A stretch of DNA of 64,000 nt from JAUNQW01 sp043424615. Its GTDB lineage: Bacteria > Bacillota > Bacilli > Lactobacillales > Carnobacteriaceae_A. The DNA is taken from NCBI GenBank assembly GCA_043424615.1, contig JBHWOX010000025.1, positions 1 to 64,000 on the forward strand. The letters run 5' to 3'. Positions 17,624 through 26,420 of the stretch are shown here, piece after piece; position 1 is the stretch's first letter, and each line of letters starts with the position of its first letter. Below the pieces are notes generated by a model. It was not told the origin of the DNA, searched no databases, and saw only the letters and a list, made by a program, of their open reading frames with translations. The position numbers and the translations under genes were made by a program.

Positions 17624-18415
17624 TTACCATCCTTCTTTTAATTTATGTATGACACGATCCAAGTAACCATCATCAATGCTGCAATTTTGCCAAATCTCAA
17701 CCGCCGCCAGAGCTTGACCAACCAACATTTGTAAGCCATCACAATAACTTTTCCCCGCTTCTTCTGCCCAACTTAAGAATTGATTTTTTTCCTTGCCATA
17801 GGTTAAATCAAAAATAAGGTCAAAAGAATCAATGACAGCCAAGTCGACCGGGCTGCGGTCTGTTTGAGGAGGCATACCTAGGGGCGTCGCATTGACGAGG
17901 AGATGACCAGTCTGACTGGCTAAATCCTCATAGCCCACACAGGGAAAGGCTAATTTTTTTTGAGGCTGGCGGGAAACGAGGCAGACATGCCCCCCCAAAT
18001 CAGCTAAGGCATAGGCAACAGCTCGGGCTGCTCCACCTGTTCCTAGAATAAAGACCTGCTGATCCTCTACTTGCCAGCCTTGGCAGAAAATCGTCCGCTG
18101 AACCCCTTCATAATCCGTGTTAAAGCCCACCAGCTGGCCTTCCACCACTTTGATCGTATTCACCGCCTGCAAGTGTTCGGCATGGGGATCAATTCGATCC
18201 AAGTAAGGCATGACCTCCTGCTTGTAAGGAATGGTTACATTAGCCCCTTTAATCCCTAAAACTTTCAAAGCTTTTAGAGCATCAGCTAATTGATCTCTAT
18301 CTACTTCAAACAAGGCATAGGCCGTGTTTAAGTCCAATTCCTTTGCAATAATCTGCTGAATAAGCGGTGATAAACTGTGCCCCAATGGCTTACCCAATAA
18401 TCCATAAAACTCCAT
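17624..18415 (-). CDS. aroE: Shikimate dehydrogenase
   Basis: NADPH-dependent reduction of 3-dehydroshikimate to shikimate, 263 aa. The substrate site is GKPLGHSLSP at about 8-17. The catalytic Lys lies in NVTIPYKQ and the nucleotide-binding loop is ILGTGGAARAV. It heads the leftward arm of the aro cluster, divergent from aroF across a 209-base gap. Confidence 0.96.
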   Translation of the reverse strand: MEFYGLLGKPLGHSLSPLIQQIIAKELDLNTAYALFEVDRDQLADALKALKVLGIKGANVTIPYKQEVMPYLDRIDPHAEHLQAVNTIKVVEGQLVGFNTDYEGVQRTIFCQGWQVEDQQVFILGTGGAARAVAYALADLGGHVCLVSRQPQKKLAFPCVGYEDLASQTGHLLVNATPLGMPPQTDRSPVDLAVIDSFDLIFDLTYGKEKNQFLSWAEEAGKSYCDGLQMLVGQALAAVEIWQNCSIDDGYLDRVIHKLKEGW

Positions 18416-18564
18416 GCTGGCCCTCCTCTTTAGCTCTCATCATAAAGCAAAAGCGCAAAAAAGAATAGCCTTATCAGTATTGAAAATAAATGAGCCGGAT
18501 AGCTTATATTTTTCTTCTTTCTTACCCTCTCCCAATATTTTTTTCAGCTTGGCCTTAATTTGGT

Positions 18565-18570
18565 TATAAT
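18565..18570 (+). promoter_or_regulatory. Likely -10 box of the aroF operon
   Basis: A perfect TATAAT 55 bases ahead of the aroF GTG. The best -35 at 17 bases is poor (TTTCAG), so initiation may be weak or regulated. I saw no T-box or TRAP-like element in the divergent gap. Confidence 0.45.
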
Positions 18571-18624
18571 GACATTACACTTGATTGAACTGAAGAAAAG
18601 ATATTTTAGAAGGAGGAAGTTGCT

Positions 18625-19650
18625 GTGATTATCGTCTTAGATAAACAACTTTCTAAAACAGAGATCCAACAAATCAAAGAAAAAATTAAAGCCTATCATT
18701 TACGAAGTATTCGTATCCCCTCTGACCAACGCCATTTGCTGGGATTAGTAGGAGATCTTTCCTTGCTTACTCCCCAAGATTTTGCGACTTTGCCAGGAGT
18801 GGTGGAAGTCATTCCGCTTAATCAACCCTACCAGCTGGCTAACCGGGCCTACCATCCCCAAAATTCCGAAGTTAAAGTAGGCTCCCATACGGTAGGAGGA
18901 AAAAATTTAACGATCATAGCAGGGCCTTGCTCAGTGGAAGATGAGGAAACTACCATTCAAATCGCACAAAGAGTTAAAGCCGCCGGAGCAAATATTTTAA
19001 GAGGCGGGGCCTTCAAACCTCGCAGCTCCCCTTATTCCTTCCAAGGTTTGGGCATGAAAGCGCTCGATTATTTAGAAAAAGCTCGCCAGCTGACTGCTTT
19101 ACCCATTTGTACTGAATTGATGTCCGTTCAGGATGTGGATGAATTCGCTGAACGGGTGGACCTTATTCAAATCGGTGCCCGCAACATGCAAAATTATGAC
19201 CTACTCAAAGCCGTGGGACGCACACAAACCCCCGTCTTATTAAAAAGAGGATTATCGGCAAGCTATGAAGAGTGGTTGCTAGCCGCAGAATATATTCTGT
19301 CAGCCGGCAATCCCCACGTCATCTTGTGCGAGCGAGGCATTCGGACCTTTGAAAATGAAACACGGAATTGTTTGGACATCCAAGCCGTTCCAGTGGTTAA
19401 AAAATTCTCTCATCTGCCTATCCTTGTTGATCCCAGCCATGCAGCTGGAGTGAGAGACTATATACCAGCTAGCTCACGAGCAGCCATAGCCGCTGGAGCC
19501 GATGGGTTAATAGTGGAATGCCACCCTCATCCCGACCAAGCCTGGTCAGACGGCCAACAATCCTTAAACCCAGAAGAATTTCAATCTTTAATGGAGGAAG
19601 TTGAAAAAATCGCTCGAGTGATGGATCGCCCAATAGGTGCAAGGGAGTAA
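18625..19650 (+). CDS. aroF: 3-deoxy-7-phosphoheptulonate synthase (DAHP synthase, class I-beta)
   Basis: Condenses phosphoenolpyruvate and erythrose 4-phosphate, the entry step of the shikimate pathway. It is 341 aa with a GTG start eight bases after AAGGAGG. An N-terminal ferredoxin-like regulatory domain (about 1-75) resembles that of Thermotoga DAHP synthase and can confer feedback inhibition. The KDO8P-like barrel follows, with IAGPCSVE, LRGGAFKPRSSPYSFQG and DPSHAAG. It is the first gene of the rightward aro operon. Confidence 0.95.
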   Translation: MIIVLDKQLSKTEIQQIKEKIKAYHLRSIRIPSDQRHLLGLVGDLSLLTPQDFATLPGVVEVIPLNQPYQLANRAYHPQNSEVKVGSHTVGGKNLTIIAGPCSVEDEETTIQIAQRVKAAGANILRGGAFKPRSSPYSFQGLGMKALDYLEKARQLTALPICTELMSVQDVDEFAERVDLIQIGARNMQNYDLLKAVGRTQTPVLLKRGLSASYEEWLLAAEYILSAGNPHVILCERGIRTFENETRNCLDIQAVPVVKKFSHLPILVDPSHAAGVRDYIPASSRAAIAAGADGLIVECHPHPDQAWSDGQQSLNPEEFQSLMEEVEKIARVMDRPIGARE

Positions 19651-19660
19651 GGGGGAAATC

Positions 19661-20761
19661 ATGGCCAATTTAAATATTCATCTAGCAGCTAAAGAAAAAA
19701 GCTACCCGATCATCATTGAAAAAGGATGCTTAGACCAACTAGGTAAACATCTTTCCATGATCGATGAAAGCCAAAGAATAACTGTCATTACTGATCAAAC
19801 CGTCAACGCCTACTATGGTGATCAAGTGGTCAATCAACTACAAGCTATCAGTTCTCAGGTTAGACGAATCGTGGTTCCTGATGGAGAAGGGTCTAAATCA
19901 ATGGATCAGGCCATGGCCATTTACCAATCCTTACTGGATTTTAATATGTGCCGGTCGGATATCATCCTCGCACTTGGCGGAGGGGTCGTCGGTGATTTAG
20001 CTGGCTATGTGGCCGCTAGCTTTCTTCGTGGTCTGACCTTCATCCAGATTCCAACCAGCTTGTTGGCCCAAGTCGATGCTAGCGTGGGAGGGAAAGTCGC
20101 TATTAATTTAGAGGCCGGTAAGAATTTACTTGGTCACTTTTACCATCCGCGCTTGGTTTTGATTGATCCCTTAGTTTTAGATAGCCTAAAAGATGATGAT
20201 TTTGCTGATGGGATGGCTGAAGTCATTAAATATGGTTGCATTCAAGATGCTGAACTTTTTTATAAGTTGAAAGACTACAAGCACCGCCAAGACCTAATGG
20301 TTGATATGGAAGACATCATTTATCGATGTTGCCAGATTAAAGCCCAAGTTGTCCAAGAAGATGAAAAAGATCGTGGCCAGCGGATGATATTAAATTTCGG
20401 TCACAGCTTGGGTCACGCTATTGAAGCCTTTTACCATTATCGCTCCTACAGCCATGGCCAAGGAGTTGCTATCGGGATGGTAGCCATCACTCAAGCAGCA
20501 GAAAGCCAAGGTTTAAGCCCTGCTGGTCTAAGCCAGGAGATCATCCAGCTTTTGAAGCATTATCATTTGCCTTGTTTTTTGGAAAAAGAAGAAGATATGG
20601 CTGATATTATTCCCTTGATTAAACAAGACAAAAAAAATATAGCCGGCCAGCTGCAAGTCATTTTGTTAAATCGCATGGGCCAAGCTCGCATTTACCCTAC
20701 TCAGCTTGATTTTTTTGACCCTCTCAAGGAGGCCAATAGCTATGACAGACCTAATCATTAA
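19661..20761 (+). CDS. aroB: 3-dehydroquinate synthase
   Basis: NAD- and metal-dependent cyclisation of DAHP to 3-dehydroquinate, 366 aa. The ATG at 19661 follows GGGGGA, and the previous stop is ten bases upstream. LALGGGVVGDLAGYVAAS is the NAD loop. Metal-binding residues lie in the DGMAEVIKYG and NFGHSLGHAIE segments. It overlaps aroA by 20 bp. Confidence 0.95.
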   Translation: MANLNIHLAAKEKSYPIIIEKGCLDQLGKHLSMIDESQRITVITDQTVNAYYGDQVVNQLQAISSQVRRIVVPDGEGSKSMDQAMAIYQSLLDFNMCRSDIILALGGGVVGDLAGYVAASFLRGLTFIQIPTSLLAQVDASVGGKVAINLEAGKNLLGHFYHPRLVLIDPLVLDSLKDDDFADGMAEVIKYGCIQDAELFYKLKDYKHRQDLMVDMEDIIYRCCQIKAQVVQEDEKDRGQRMILNFGHSLGHAIEAFYHYRSYSHGQGVAIGMVAITQAAESQGLSPAGLSQEIIQLLKHYHLPCFLEKEEDMADIIPLIKQDKKNIAGQLQVILLNRMGQARIYPTQLDFFDPLKEANSYDRPNH

Positions 20762-22067
20762 ACCGGCGCCTTTAGAAGGAAAAGTGCTCGCTCCTCCTTC
20801 TAAAAGTATGGCCCACCGACTGATTATCGCTGGCTCTATCGCCCACGGCCAGAGCCAGATTGAAAATATCCAACTCTCTGATGATATCCGGGCCACTCTG
20901 TCAGCCATGTCTAAGTTAGGAGCTAGCATTTCTTGCCAGCCAGAGCTTCAACATCCCCACCGCTATCATTTAGAGATTCAGGGCTTGGGCTTAAAGTCGA
21001 CTGATCTTCGCCCTTACTCTCAAGGGCCTATTGATGCCAAAGAATCAGGAACCAGCTTGCGTCTTCTCATTCCTCTAACTTCTTTTTTTGAAGGCCCTCA
21101 CCGCTTTATCGGCCAAGGCAAGTTAAGCCAGCGCCCATTAAATGTTTACCAAGAGATCTACCAAGATCAAGACTTGGTTTTTGACCAAAGGCAAGCGAAC
21201 CCTTTGGACCTGCTGGTTGACGGCCAATTAACTGCCGGTCAATATCAGCTTCCTGGCAATGTGAGCTCCCAATTTATTAGCGGCCTACTCTTTAGCCTGC
21301 CCCTTTTGCCAGAGGATTCCCTGATCCAAATCACTACGGCCATCGAATCTAAAGCTTATATTGATTTGACCTTACAGGTTTTAGAACTTTATGGGGTTCA
21401 TGGCCAATTTAATCCTAGCAAGAGAGAAATTTTTATTCCTGGTGGGCAAAGCTTCCAGGCTCAAAATAGCCGGGTTGAAGCTGACTATTCTCAAGCGGCC
21501 TTCTTTTTAGGAGCTGCCGCTTTAGGTCAAAACATTAAAGTCGCCGGTTTAAATCCTCATTCCCTTCAAGCCGACAGCCAAATCATTCCCCTCTTGAATC
21601 AATGGGGAGCGGGATTGAAATGGGAAGGAGGAGTGCTGGTGAGTGAAAGGCCTGTCTTAAAAAGCCACACCAGCATCGATGGATCTCAAATCCCAGACAT
21701 CATTCCCTTATTAGCGGGAGTGGCCGCTTTGACTGAGGGCCAAACTGTCATTCAAGGGCTCAGCCGTTTACGTATCAAAGAATCCGACCGCTTGGCGGCT
21801 TGCCAGGAAGAAATCAGCCGCTTAGGAGGCCATATTAAAATAGTGGGAGATGATCTCGTCATCCAAGGGCAAAACCAGCTGGCGGGTGGGGTAAAAGTTT
21901 GGAGCCATCATGACCACCGTATTGCCATGATGCTAGCCATATTATCTTGTCGTTGCCAAGAAGCCATTTATCTAGAAGATGCCGATTGTGTCAGCAAGTC
22001 TTACCCTGACTTCTGGCGTGACTTTAAAGAATTAGGAGGAGATATTGATGAGTGGCCATTGGGGTAA
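20742..22067 (+). CDS. aroA: 3-phosphoshikimate 1-carboxyvinyltransferase (EPSP synthase)
   Basis: Joins phosphoenolpyruvate to shikimate 3-phosphate, about 441 aa. The ATG at 20742 has AAGGAGG nine bases ahead and lies inside the end of aroB, so translation is coupled. Motifs are PPSKSMAHRLIIAGSIA near the N-terminus, GNVSSQFISGLL mid-chain, and RIKESDRLAA near the C-terminus. It resembles a class II enzyme in the spelling of these loops, but I cannot classify it firmly. Confidence 0.95.
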   Translation: MTDLIIKPAPLEGKVLAPPSKSMAHRLIIAGSIAHGQSQIENIQLSDDIRATLSAMSKLGASISCQPELQHPHRYHLEIQGLGLKSTDLRPYSQGPIDAKESGTSLRLLIPLTSFFEGPHRFIGQGKLSQRPLNVYQEIYQDQDLVFDQRQANPLDLLVDGQLTAGQYQLPGNVSSQFISGLLFSLPLLPEDSLIQITTAIESKAYIDLTLQVLELYGVHGQFNPSKREIFIPGGQSFQAQNSRVEADYSQAAFFLGAAALGQNIKVAGLNPHSLQADSQIIPLLNQWGAGLKWEGGVLVSERPVLKSHTSIDGSQIPDIIPLLAGVAALTEGQTVIQGLSRLRIKESDRLAACQEEISRLGGHIKIVGDDLVIQGQNQLAGGVKVWSHHDHRIAMMLAILSCRCQEAIYLEDADCVSKSYPDFWRDFKELGGDIDEWPLG

Positions 22068-23163
22068 AGCTTTAGAACTTTCGATATTCGGTGAATCTCA
22101 CGGACCGGCCATAGGAATTAGCATTAACGGCCTACCCGCCGGCCTTGAAATCAACCGCCAAGCCATTGACTTTGACATGCAAAGGCGAGCGCCTGGGCAA
22201 AATGAGCTGACCACGTCTCGCAAGGAAGACGACCAGCTTGAGATTTTATCAGGCGTCTTCCAAGGCCACAGCACTGGAGCTCCTTTAACCGCTGTGATCT
22301 ATAATCAAAACCAACGATCCAAAGACTATAGCCAATTGAAAAATGTCATGAGACCAGGTCATGCAGATTATTCGGGACGCATCCGCTACCATGGCTTTCA
22401 TGACTACCGTGGAGGTGGTCATTTTTCAGGGCGCTTAACTGCTCCTCTCGTTTTTGCTGGTAGCTTATGCCAGCAATATTTAAGCGATTTAGGCGTCAGC
22501 ATTGGCTCACATATTCAGAGTATTGATGGGGTTGAAGACCAGCCTTTCGATGCCCAACAGCCTCCCACTCACGAACAAGTCCAACGCTTAAAAAGACAAA
22601 GTCTTCCGACCTTTGATTCCAGCGTCCAGGCGCTCATGGCGAACCGTATCCGTCAAGCGCGCGAAGATGAAGACTCTGTCGGCGGAGTCGTGGAAGTCTT
22701 CATCCTAGGACTTCCTGCTGGTATCGGCAATCCTTTTTTTGATTCAATTGAGTCTACCCTGGCTCATTTAGTTTTCTCTGTTCCCGCTACCAAGGGGATT
22801 GAATTCGGAGACGGTTTCCATCTGGCTCAAATGAAAGGATCAGAAGCGAATGATTCTTACTTTTATGATTCATCCGGCCAGGTTCAGACCCGAACCAACC
22901 ACAATGGAGGAATTTTGGGGGGAATCAGTATTGGCCAACCCATCAGTTACCGGACAGCCATTAAAGCACCCGCCTCAATAAAAAAAGAGCAAGCGACTAT
23001 TGATATTGAACGCAAAGAAAATACCCGTCTACATGTACACGGCCGACACGATCCCTGCATTGTCCCCCGTGTGCTAGCGGTTTTAGAAGCCGTAACAGCT
23101 ATAGGACTGACCGATTTAATTTTATCCCAAGGAAGTGATGGCATTGACCGATTCCATACATGA
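22048..23163 (+). CDS. aroC: Chorismate synthase
   Basis: Eliminates phosphate from EPSP to give chorismate, using reduced FMN. It is 371 aa. Signatures are FGESHGPAIGISINGLPAG, RPGHADYSG with HDYRGGGHFSGR, TNHNGGILGGISIGQPI and GRHDPCIVPR. The ATG at 22048 is seven bases after AGGAGGA and lies 20 bp inside the end of aroA. Confidence 0.96.
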   Translation: MSGHWGKALELSIFGESHGPAIGISINGLPAGLEINRQAIDFDMQRRAPGQNELTTSRKEDDQLEILSGVFQGHSTGAPLTAVIYNQNQRSKDYSQLKNVMRPGHADYSGRIRYHGFHDYRGGGHFSGRLTAPLVFAGSLCQQYLSDLGVSIGSHIQSIDGVEDQPFDAQQPPTHEQVQRLKRQSLPTFDSSVQALMANRIRQAREDEDSVGGVVEVFILGLPAGIGNPFFDSIESTLAHLVFSVPATKGIEFGDGFHLAQMKGSEANDSYFYDSSGQVQTRTNHNGGILGGISIGQPISYRTAIKAPASIKKEQATIDIERKENTRLHVHGRHDPCIVPRVLAVLEAVTAIGLTDLILSQGSDGIDRFHT

Positions 23164-23419
23164 TTTACGACAGCAAATAGACCAAGTTGACCAAGACATG
23201 ACGGCCCTATTCGAAAAGCGGATGTCTCTCGCCCTTGCTATTGCCCGATACAAGGCTAAAGAGCATTTGCCAGTCTATGATCACCAGCGAGAACAGCAGG
23301 TCATTGAAAAAAATATAGGCTATTTAAGTGATCCAGATTTGGCTGCTGAATTAGAAGATTTCTATCAAAAACTCATGGACATATCTAAAGACATCCAAAA
23401 TCGTCATCTGACAACATAA
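23138..23419 (+). CDS. Chorismate mutase, AroQ class
   Basis: A small all-helical enzyme of about 93 aa converting chorismate to prephenate. The first helix (SIHDLRQQIDQVDQDMTALFEKRM) and the following ALAIARYKAKEHLPVYDHQRE match the monofunctional AroQ fold with its active-site Arg and Lys. The exact start is unsure: ATG at 23138 is very close to AAGGA, and TTG at 23144 has better spacing. It overlaps aroC and ends the operon. Prephenate dehydratase and dehydrogenase genes are not in the window. Confidence 0.88.
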   Translation: MALTDSIHDLRQQIDQVDQDMTALFEKRMSLALAIARYKAKEHLPVYDHQREQQVIEKNIGYLSDPDLAAELEDFYQKLMDISKDIQNRHLTT

Positions 23420-23448
23420 GCATTTTTAGCCGGCGTCCAACTTTAAAT

Positions 23449-23469
23449 CGAACGTCTGTTCGGTTATAA
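23449..23469 (+). promoter_or_regulatory. LexA (SOS) box overlapping a promoter
   Basis: CGAACGTCTGTTCG at 23449-23462 is a perfect CGAAC-N4-GTTCG palindrome, the Gram-positive LexA/DinR operator. A perfect -10 TATAAT starts one base later (23464-23469), so bound LexA would cover the promoter spacer. The gene at 23487 starts 18 bases downstream. Confidence 0.75.
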
Positions 23470-23486
23470 TAAATTTGGTGATCTGT

Positions 23487-23804
23487 ATGAAATTATGGTG
23501 GAAGCAATCATTTAGCCGGCAAGACATCTATCGTTGGTTAAATACAAAAGGCTATGAATATCTCAAACATTTCTATAAGCTTGACCCTATCGTTTATCGG
23601 GGGCAAGTCTTTATCCCCTGGCAATTAAATCTAAAGAAACAGGGACGGTTTGAAAATTATGTCATTTTGGAGGGAATTTCGAAGTCATTTGACCTTTATA
23701 TCATCCAAGCTGAAGACGACGACCTTTTCTCCGAAGAGGCCCTCCTCCAATTCATCGAAAAAAATCAACAACCCCAATTTGACTATTATTGGTCAGAATC
23801 TTAG
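23487..23804 (+). CDS. Small protein of unknown function, probably SOS-induced
   Basis: A 105-residue protein I do not recognise. It starts MKLWWKQSFSRQDIYRW and ends QPQFDYYWSES. It is rich in aromatic residues, has no membrane helix or signal peptide, and has an acidic middle (EDDDLFSEEA). The ATG at 23487 is chosen over an upstream in-frame start because it follows the promoter at a short distance; the ribosome binding site (GGTG) is weak. Its promoter carries a consensus LexA box, so expression after DNA damage is likely. Known small SOS genes of Firmicutes such as yneA encode membrane-anchored LysM proteins, which this is not. Confidence 0.65.
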   Translation: MKLWWKQSFSRQDIYRWLNTKGYEYLKHFYKLDPIVYRGQVFIPWQLNLKKQGRFENYVILEGISKSFDLYIIQAEDDDLFSEEALLQFIEKNQQPQFDYYWSES

Positions 23805-23829
23805 AAGGTCTAAGATCTGTTCAAATCAC

Positions 23830-23858
23830 TTGGCAGATTCTGTCAGCTGTGCTAAGAT
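23830..23858 (+). promoter_or_regulatory. Promoter of the TPP riboswitch-thiT unit
   Basis: -35 TTGGCA (23830-23835), 17 bases, -10 TAAGAT (23853-23858). The riboswitch begins about 23 bases downstream. Confidence 0.6.
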
Positions 23859-23880
23859 GGGGAACAATATCATAAATAAA

Positions 23881-23960
23881 CACTAGGGGAGCGAATGTAT
23901 CGCTGAGACGCTTGAAGCGGACCCTTGAACTTGATCTAGTTAAAGCTAGCGGAAGGAAGT
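23881..23960 (+). ncRNA. TPP riboswitch (THI element)
   Basis: The conserved core is present: GGGGAGC near the 5' end, CGCTGAGACG, then ACCCTTGAACTTGATCTAG, and the closing CTAGCGGAAGGAAGT. These pair as in the known thiamine pyrophosphate aptamer. The terminator at 24004-24034 is the expression platform. Binding of TPP should end transcription before thiT. Confidence 0.92.
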
Positions 23961-24003
23961 GTAACCCTGCATTGGCAGGGGAACGTTTAAATAATTTTCA
24001 GCT

Positions 24004-24034
24004 AGCTGTGACTGTCATGTCACAGCTTTTTTAT
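24004..24034 (+). terminator. Riboswitch-controlled terminator before thiT
   Basis: A nine-bp perfect stem AGCTGTGAC / GTCACAGCT with six T residues, between the TPP aptamer and the thiT ribosome binding site. Confidence 0.88.
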
Positions 24035-24109
24035 TTTCATAGATTTTAAGTATGCTGATCGGGTTCAATCCGTCTCTCAAACTTGTCCCCCCACTGGAGG
24101 AGATTTAAG

Positions 24110-24679
24110 ATGACTAGCCACCGTCCACTGCTGACCTTGATTGAAGCAGCCATTATGGCTGTTTTAGCTTTTTTAATCGCCCTTATTCCCTTTGATTTCG
24201 CTTGGGTTGAAATTGAACTCGGCATGCTTCCTATCATTCTCTTATCTTATCGCCGAGGTTTAAAAGCAGGCCTTTTTTCAGGCTTTTTGTGGGGAATGAT
24301 TAAATTACTTTCAGGTGATATCTGGGTCTTAACCCTCAGCCAAGTCCTATTGGAATACCTTTTTACCTTTGCTTTAAGCGGTTTAGCGGGGCTGGCTTAT
24401 AAGACCATCCAAAAACAAATCAAGCATGGCGAAAATCGTGCCCTCATCCTATCTCTGACTTGGTCTATTGGCTTGGCTTGTTTAGCTAAGTATGCCATCC
24501 ATTTTATTGCTGGGGTCATTTTTTGGTCCTCCTATGCTCCAGACGGCATGGGGGCGGTCACCTATTCCCTCTTAGTCAACGGATCGAGTTTTCTTCTCAC
24601 CAGCCTGGCTTTATTATTCCTTTTCATTTTTTCCATGCCCTGGTTGAAAAATCTCATTGTTCCGACCCGTACCTCATGA
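24110..24679 (+). CDS. thiT: Thiamine transporter ThiT (ECF S component)
   Basis: Integral membrane thiamine-binding subunit of a group II energy-coupling-factor transporter, 189 aa (L. lactis ThiT is about 182). Six hydrophobic segments are visible. The YRRGLKAGLFSGFLWGMIKLLSG stretch is a family hallmark. The ATG at 24110 follows GGAGGAG. The shared EcfAA'T module must be encoded elsewhere. The TPP riboswitch upstream supports the substrate assignment independently. Confidence 0.93.
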   Translation: MTSHRPLLTLIEAAIMAVLAFLIALIPFDFAWVEIELGMLPIILLSYRRGLKAGLFSGFLWGMIKLLSGDIWVLTLSQVLLEYLFTFALSGLAGLAYKTIQKQIKHGENRALILSLTWSIGLACLAKYAIHFIAGVIFWSSYAPDGMGAVTYSLLVNGSSFLLTSLALLFLFIFSMPWLKNLIVPTRTS

Positions 24680-24756
24680 TAAGGACCTGGAAAGGGTCTG
24701 TATATCTAGCCCTTCCAATCGCCCAACACTTTTTTCCAAAATATTTTATAAAATTA

Positions 24757-24792
24757 AAAAATTCCCACTATGATTGGTCATAGTGGGAATTT
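24757..24792. terminator. Bidirectional terminator between thiT and nox
   Basis: A 15-bp perfect stem (24759-24773 with 24778-24792) flanked by A- and T-rich sequence. Confidence 0.88.
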
Positions 24793-24851
24793 ATATTGTT
24801 AGCTATTTTTTCGGGCAGGACATCAGTCCCTGCCAAAAGGATCATCTAAAT

Positions 24852-26207
24852 TTAGAAAATCATCAGGTCACTACCGAATGTTTCTCCCAAGGCTTGTTGA
24901 GCTAAAACGTTAACATAGTGCCAAGGACGGTCGTGTTCAGGTTGGAAGTAGAAGTCTTGTAAAGCTAAGTCTTCTAAAGTTACTTCATGAGAAATAGCTA
25001 ATGAAACAATGTTGGCACCTTCTGCTACAGAGTCGAATTCTGATAAGAACTGTGCCCCTAGAACCACATGAGAATCAGCGTCATAGTAGACTTTCATGTA
25101 AAGGTCTTCAGAATCGATAAAGGAAGGACGGGCTAAATCATGGACAAATTTACTTTCCACTTCTCCATCATAAGCCTCGACATTAGAGTGGTTTAAGCCC
25201 GTTGAAGAAAATGTTAATCCAAATAGGGTTAAACTGGAAGTTCCATTCACAGCAGGAACTTTATATTTTTTTTCTTCACAGTTTTTAGCTGAAATCACTG
25301 CTTGTTTACGGGCATTGGTAGCTAAAGCGATATTAGCTTCTTTTCCTGTTGATTTTTGGACGATTTTAGTCGCATCTCCACCTGCAAAGATGTTTTCATC
25401 AGAAGTTTGAGAATATTCATCCAATACAACAAAGCCAGCATCGTCCACTTCAATTTTTCCTTTTAACCAATCTGTATCAGGTTTTACACCGACAGCAATA
25501 ATAACCGTATCACAGTCATATTCTTGTTTGTCAGTTACAACTTTGGTCACTTTTCCATCTTCGCCAACTAATTCTTTAACAGCTTCTCCACCATGGAAAT
25601 CTAATCCAGCTTCTTTAGCAGCAGCCTCCAATTCCTTAGCTAAGTCTTCATCTAAGTAGGTGTGAACCATATGGTCAGCAAAGTCAATTAAGGTAGTATC
25701 AATGCCAGCACGTTGGTAAGCTTCAGCAGCTTCAACTCCAATATAACCTGCTCCAATGACGACTGCTTTTTTAGAAGTAGACATATGCTCTTTAACTTCA
25801 TAAGCCCAGTCGCGACCACGCATGTATAAAACATTTTCTAAGTCTGTTCCTGGTACGTCAATTTCAGCTGGTAAACCACCTGGACTGAGGAATAATTTGT
25901 CATAAGATTGTTCACTTTCGCCATCACGAGTTTTAACAGTGATGGTTTTATTTTCAGGATCTAAGCCAATAACATCTGAATTCACATGAATGTTGATGCC
26001 TTGCTCTTTATAAGATTCCTCGTTAGCGTAATGCAAGCTATCGAGGGAAGGTGAAATATCTTTTAAGAAAGAGTGAATCCCACAAGATAAGAAAGAGGCG
26101 GTGTCTCCCCGTTCATATAAGTGAATCTCTGCTTGAGGATAATCTTTTAGTAGAGTTTGTGTTGCTTCATAACCATAATGAGATGTTCCCACAACGACTA
26201 ATTTCAT
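24852..26207 (-). CDS. nox: NADH oxidase (water-forming, CoA-disulfide reductase family)
   Basis: FAD enzyme that regenerates NAD by reducing oxygen, typically to water. It is 451 aa from the ATG at 26207, the start matching the family's MKLVVVGTSHYG beginning. The redox-active Cys42 is in SFLSCGIHSFL. The NAD-binding motif is GAGYIGVEAAEAY and the FAD motif is NIFAGGDATKI. A single active-site Cys of this type is typical of Nox-2 and Npx proteins, so an NADH peroxidase is the main alternative. A PerR/Fur-like palindrome lies about 75 bases upstream. It is monocistronic. Confidence 0.9.
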   Translation of the reverse strand: MKLVVVGTSHYGYEATQTLLKDYPQAEIHLYERGDTASFLSCGIHSFLKDISPSLDSLHYANEESYKEQGINIHVNSDVIGLDPENKTITVKTRDGESEQSYDKLFLSPGGLPAEIDVPGTDLENVLYMRGRDWAYEVKEHMSTSKKAVVIGAGYIGVEAAEAYQRAGIDTTLIDFADHMVHTYLDEDLAKELEAAAKEAGLDFHGGEAVKELVGEDGKVTKVVTDKQEYDCDTVIIAVGVKPDTDWLKGKIEVDDAGFVVLDEYSQTSDENIFAGGDATKIVQKSTGKEANIALATNARKQAVISAKNCEEKKYKVPAVNGTSSLTLFGLTFSSTGLNHSNVEAYDGEVESKFVHDLARPSFIDSEDLYMKVYYDADSHVVLGAQFLSEFDSVAEGANIVSLAISHEVTLEDLALQDFYFQPEHDRPWHYVNVLAQQALGETFGSDLMIF

Positions 26208-26281
26208 TAAATATATCATCCTTTCATATTTCGTACACTTCAAGCTTAACATTTGCCATCAAAATTAAGCAAGCAATTAGC

Positions 26282-26296
26282 TTAGAATCATTCTAA
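26282..26296 (-). promoter_or_regulatory. PerR/Fur-family box upstream of nox
   Basis: TTAGAATCATTCTAA is a perfect 7-1-7 palindrome and differs from the PerR consensus TTATAATNATTATAA at only two symmetrical positions. It lies just downstream of an AT-rich promoter-like stretch, where a repressor would block nox. Confidence 0.6.
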
Positions 26297-26420
26297 TTCC
26301 TTATAAATAGAATTGATAAGTCTAGGGAAAATATTGAAAAATAGAAAGTAGGACGGCTGCTTGGCTCTATATGAGCTCTAATCATCGCCTGTAGAAAAAT
26401 AAAAAGCGCAACCATAAGGT

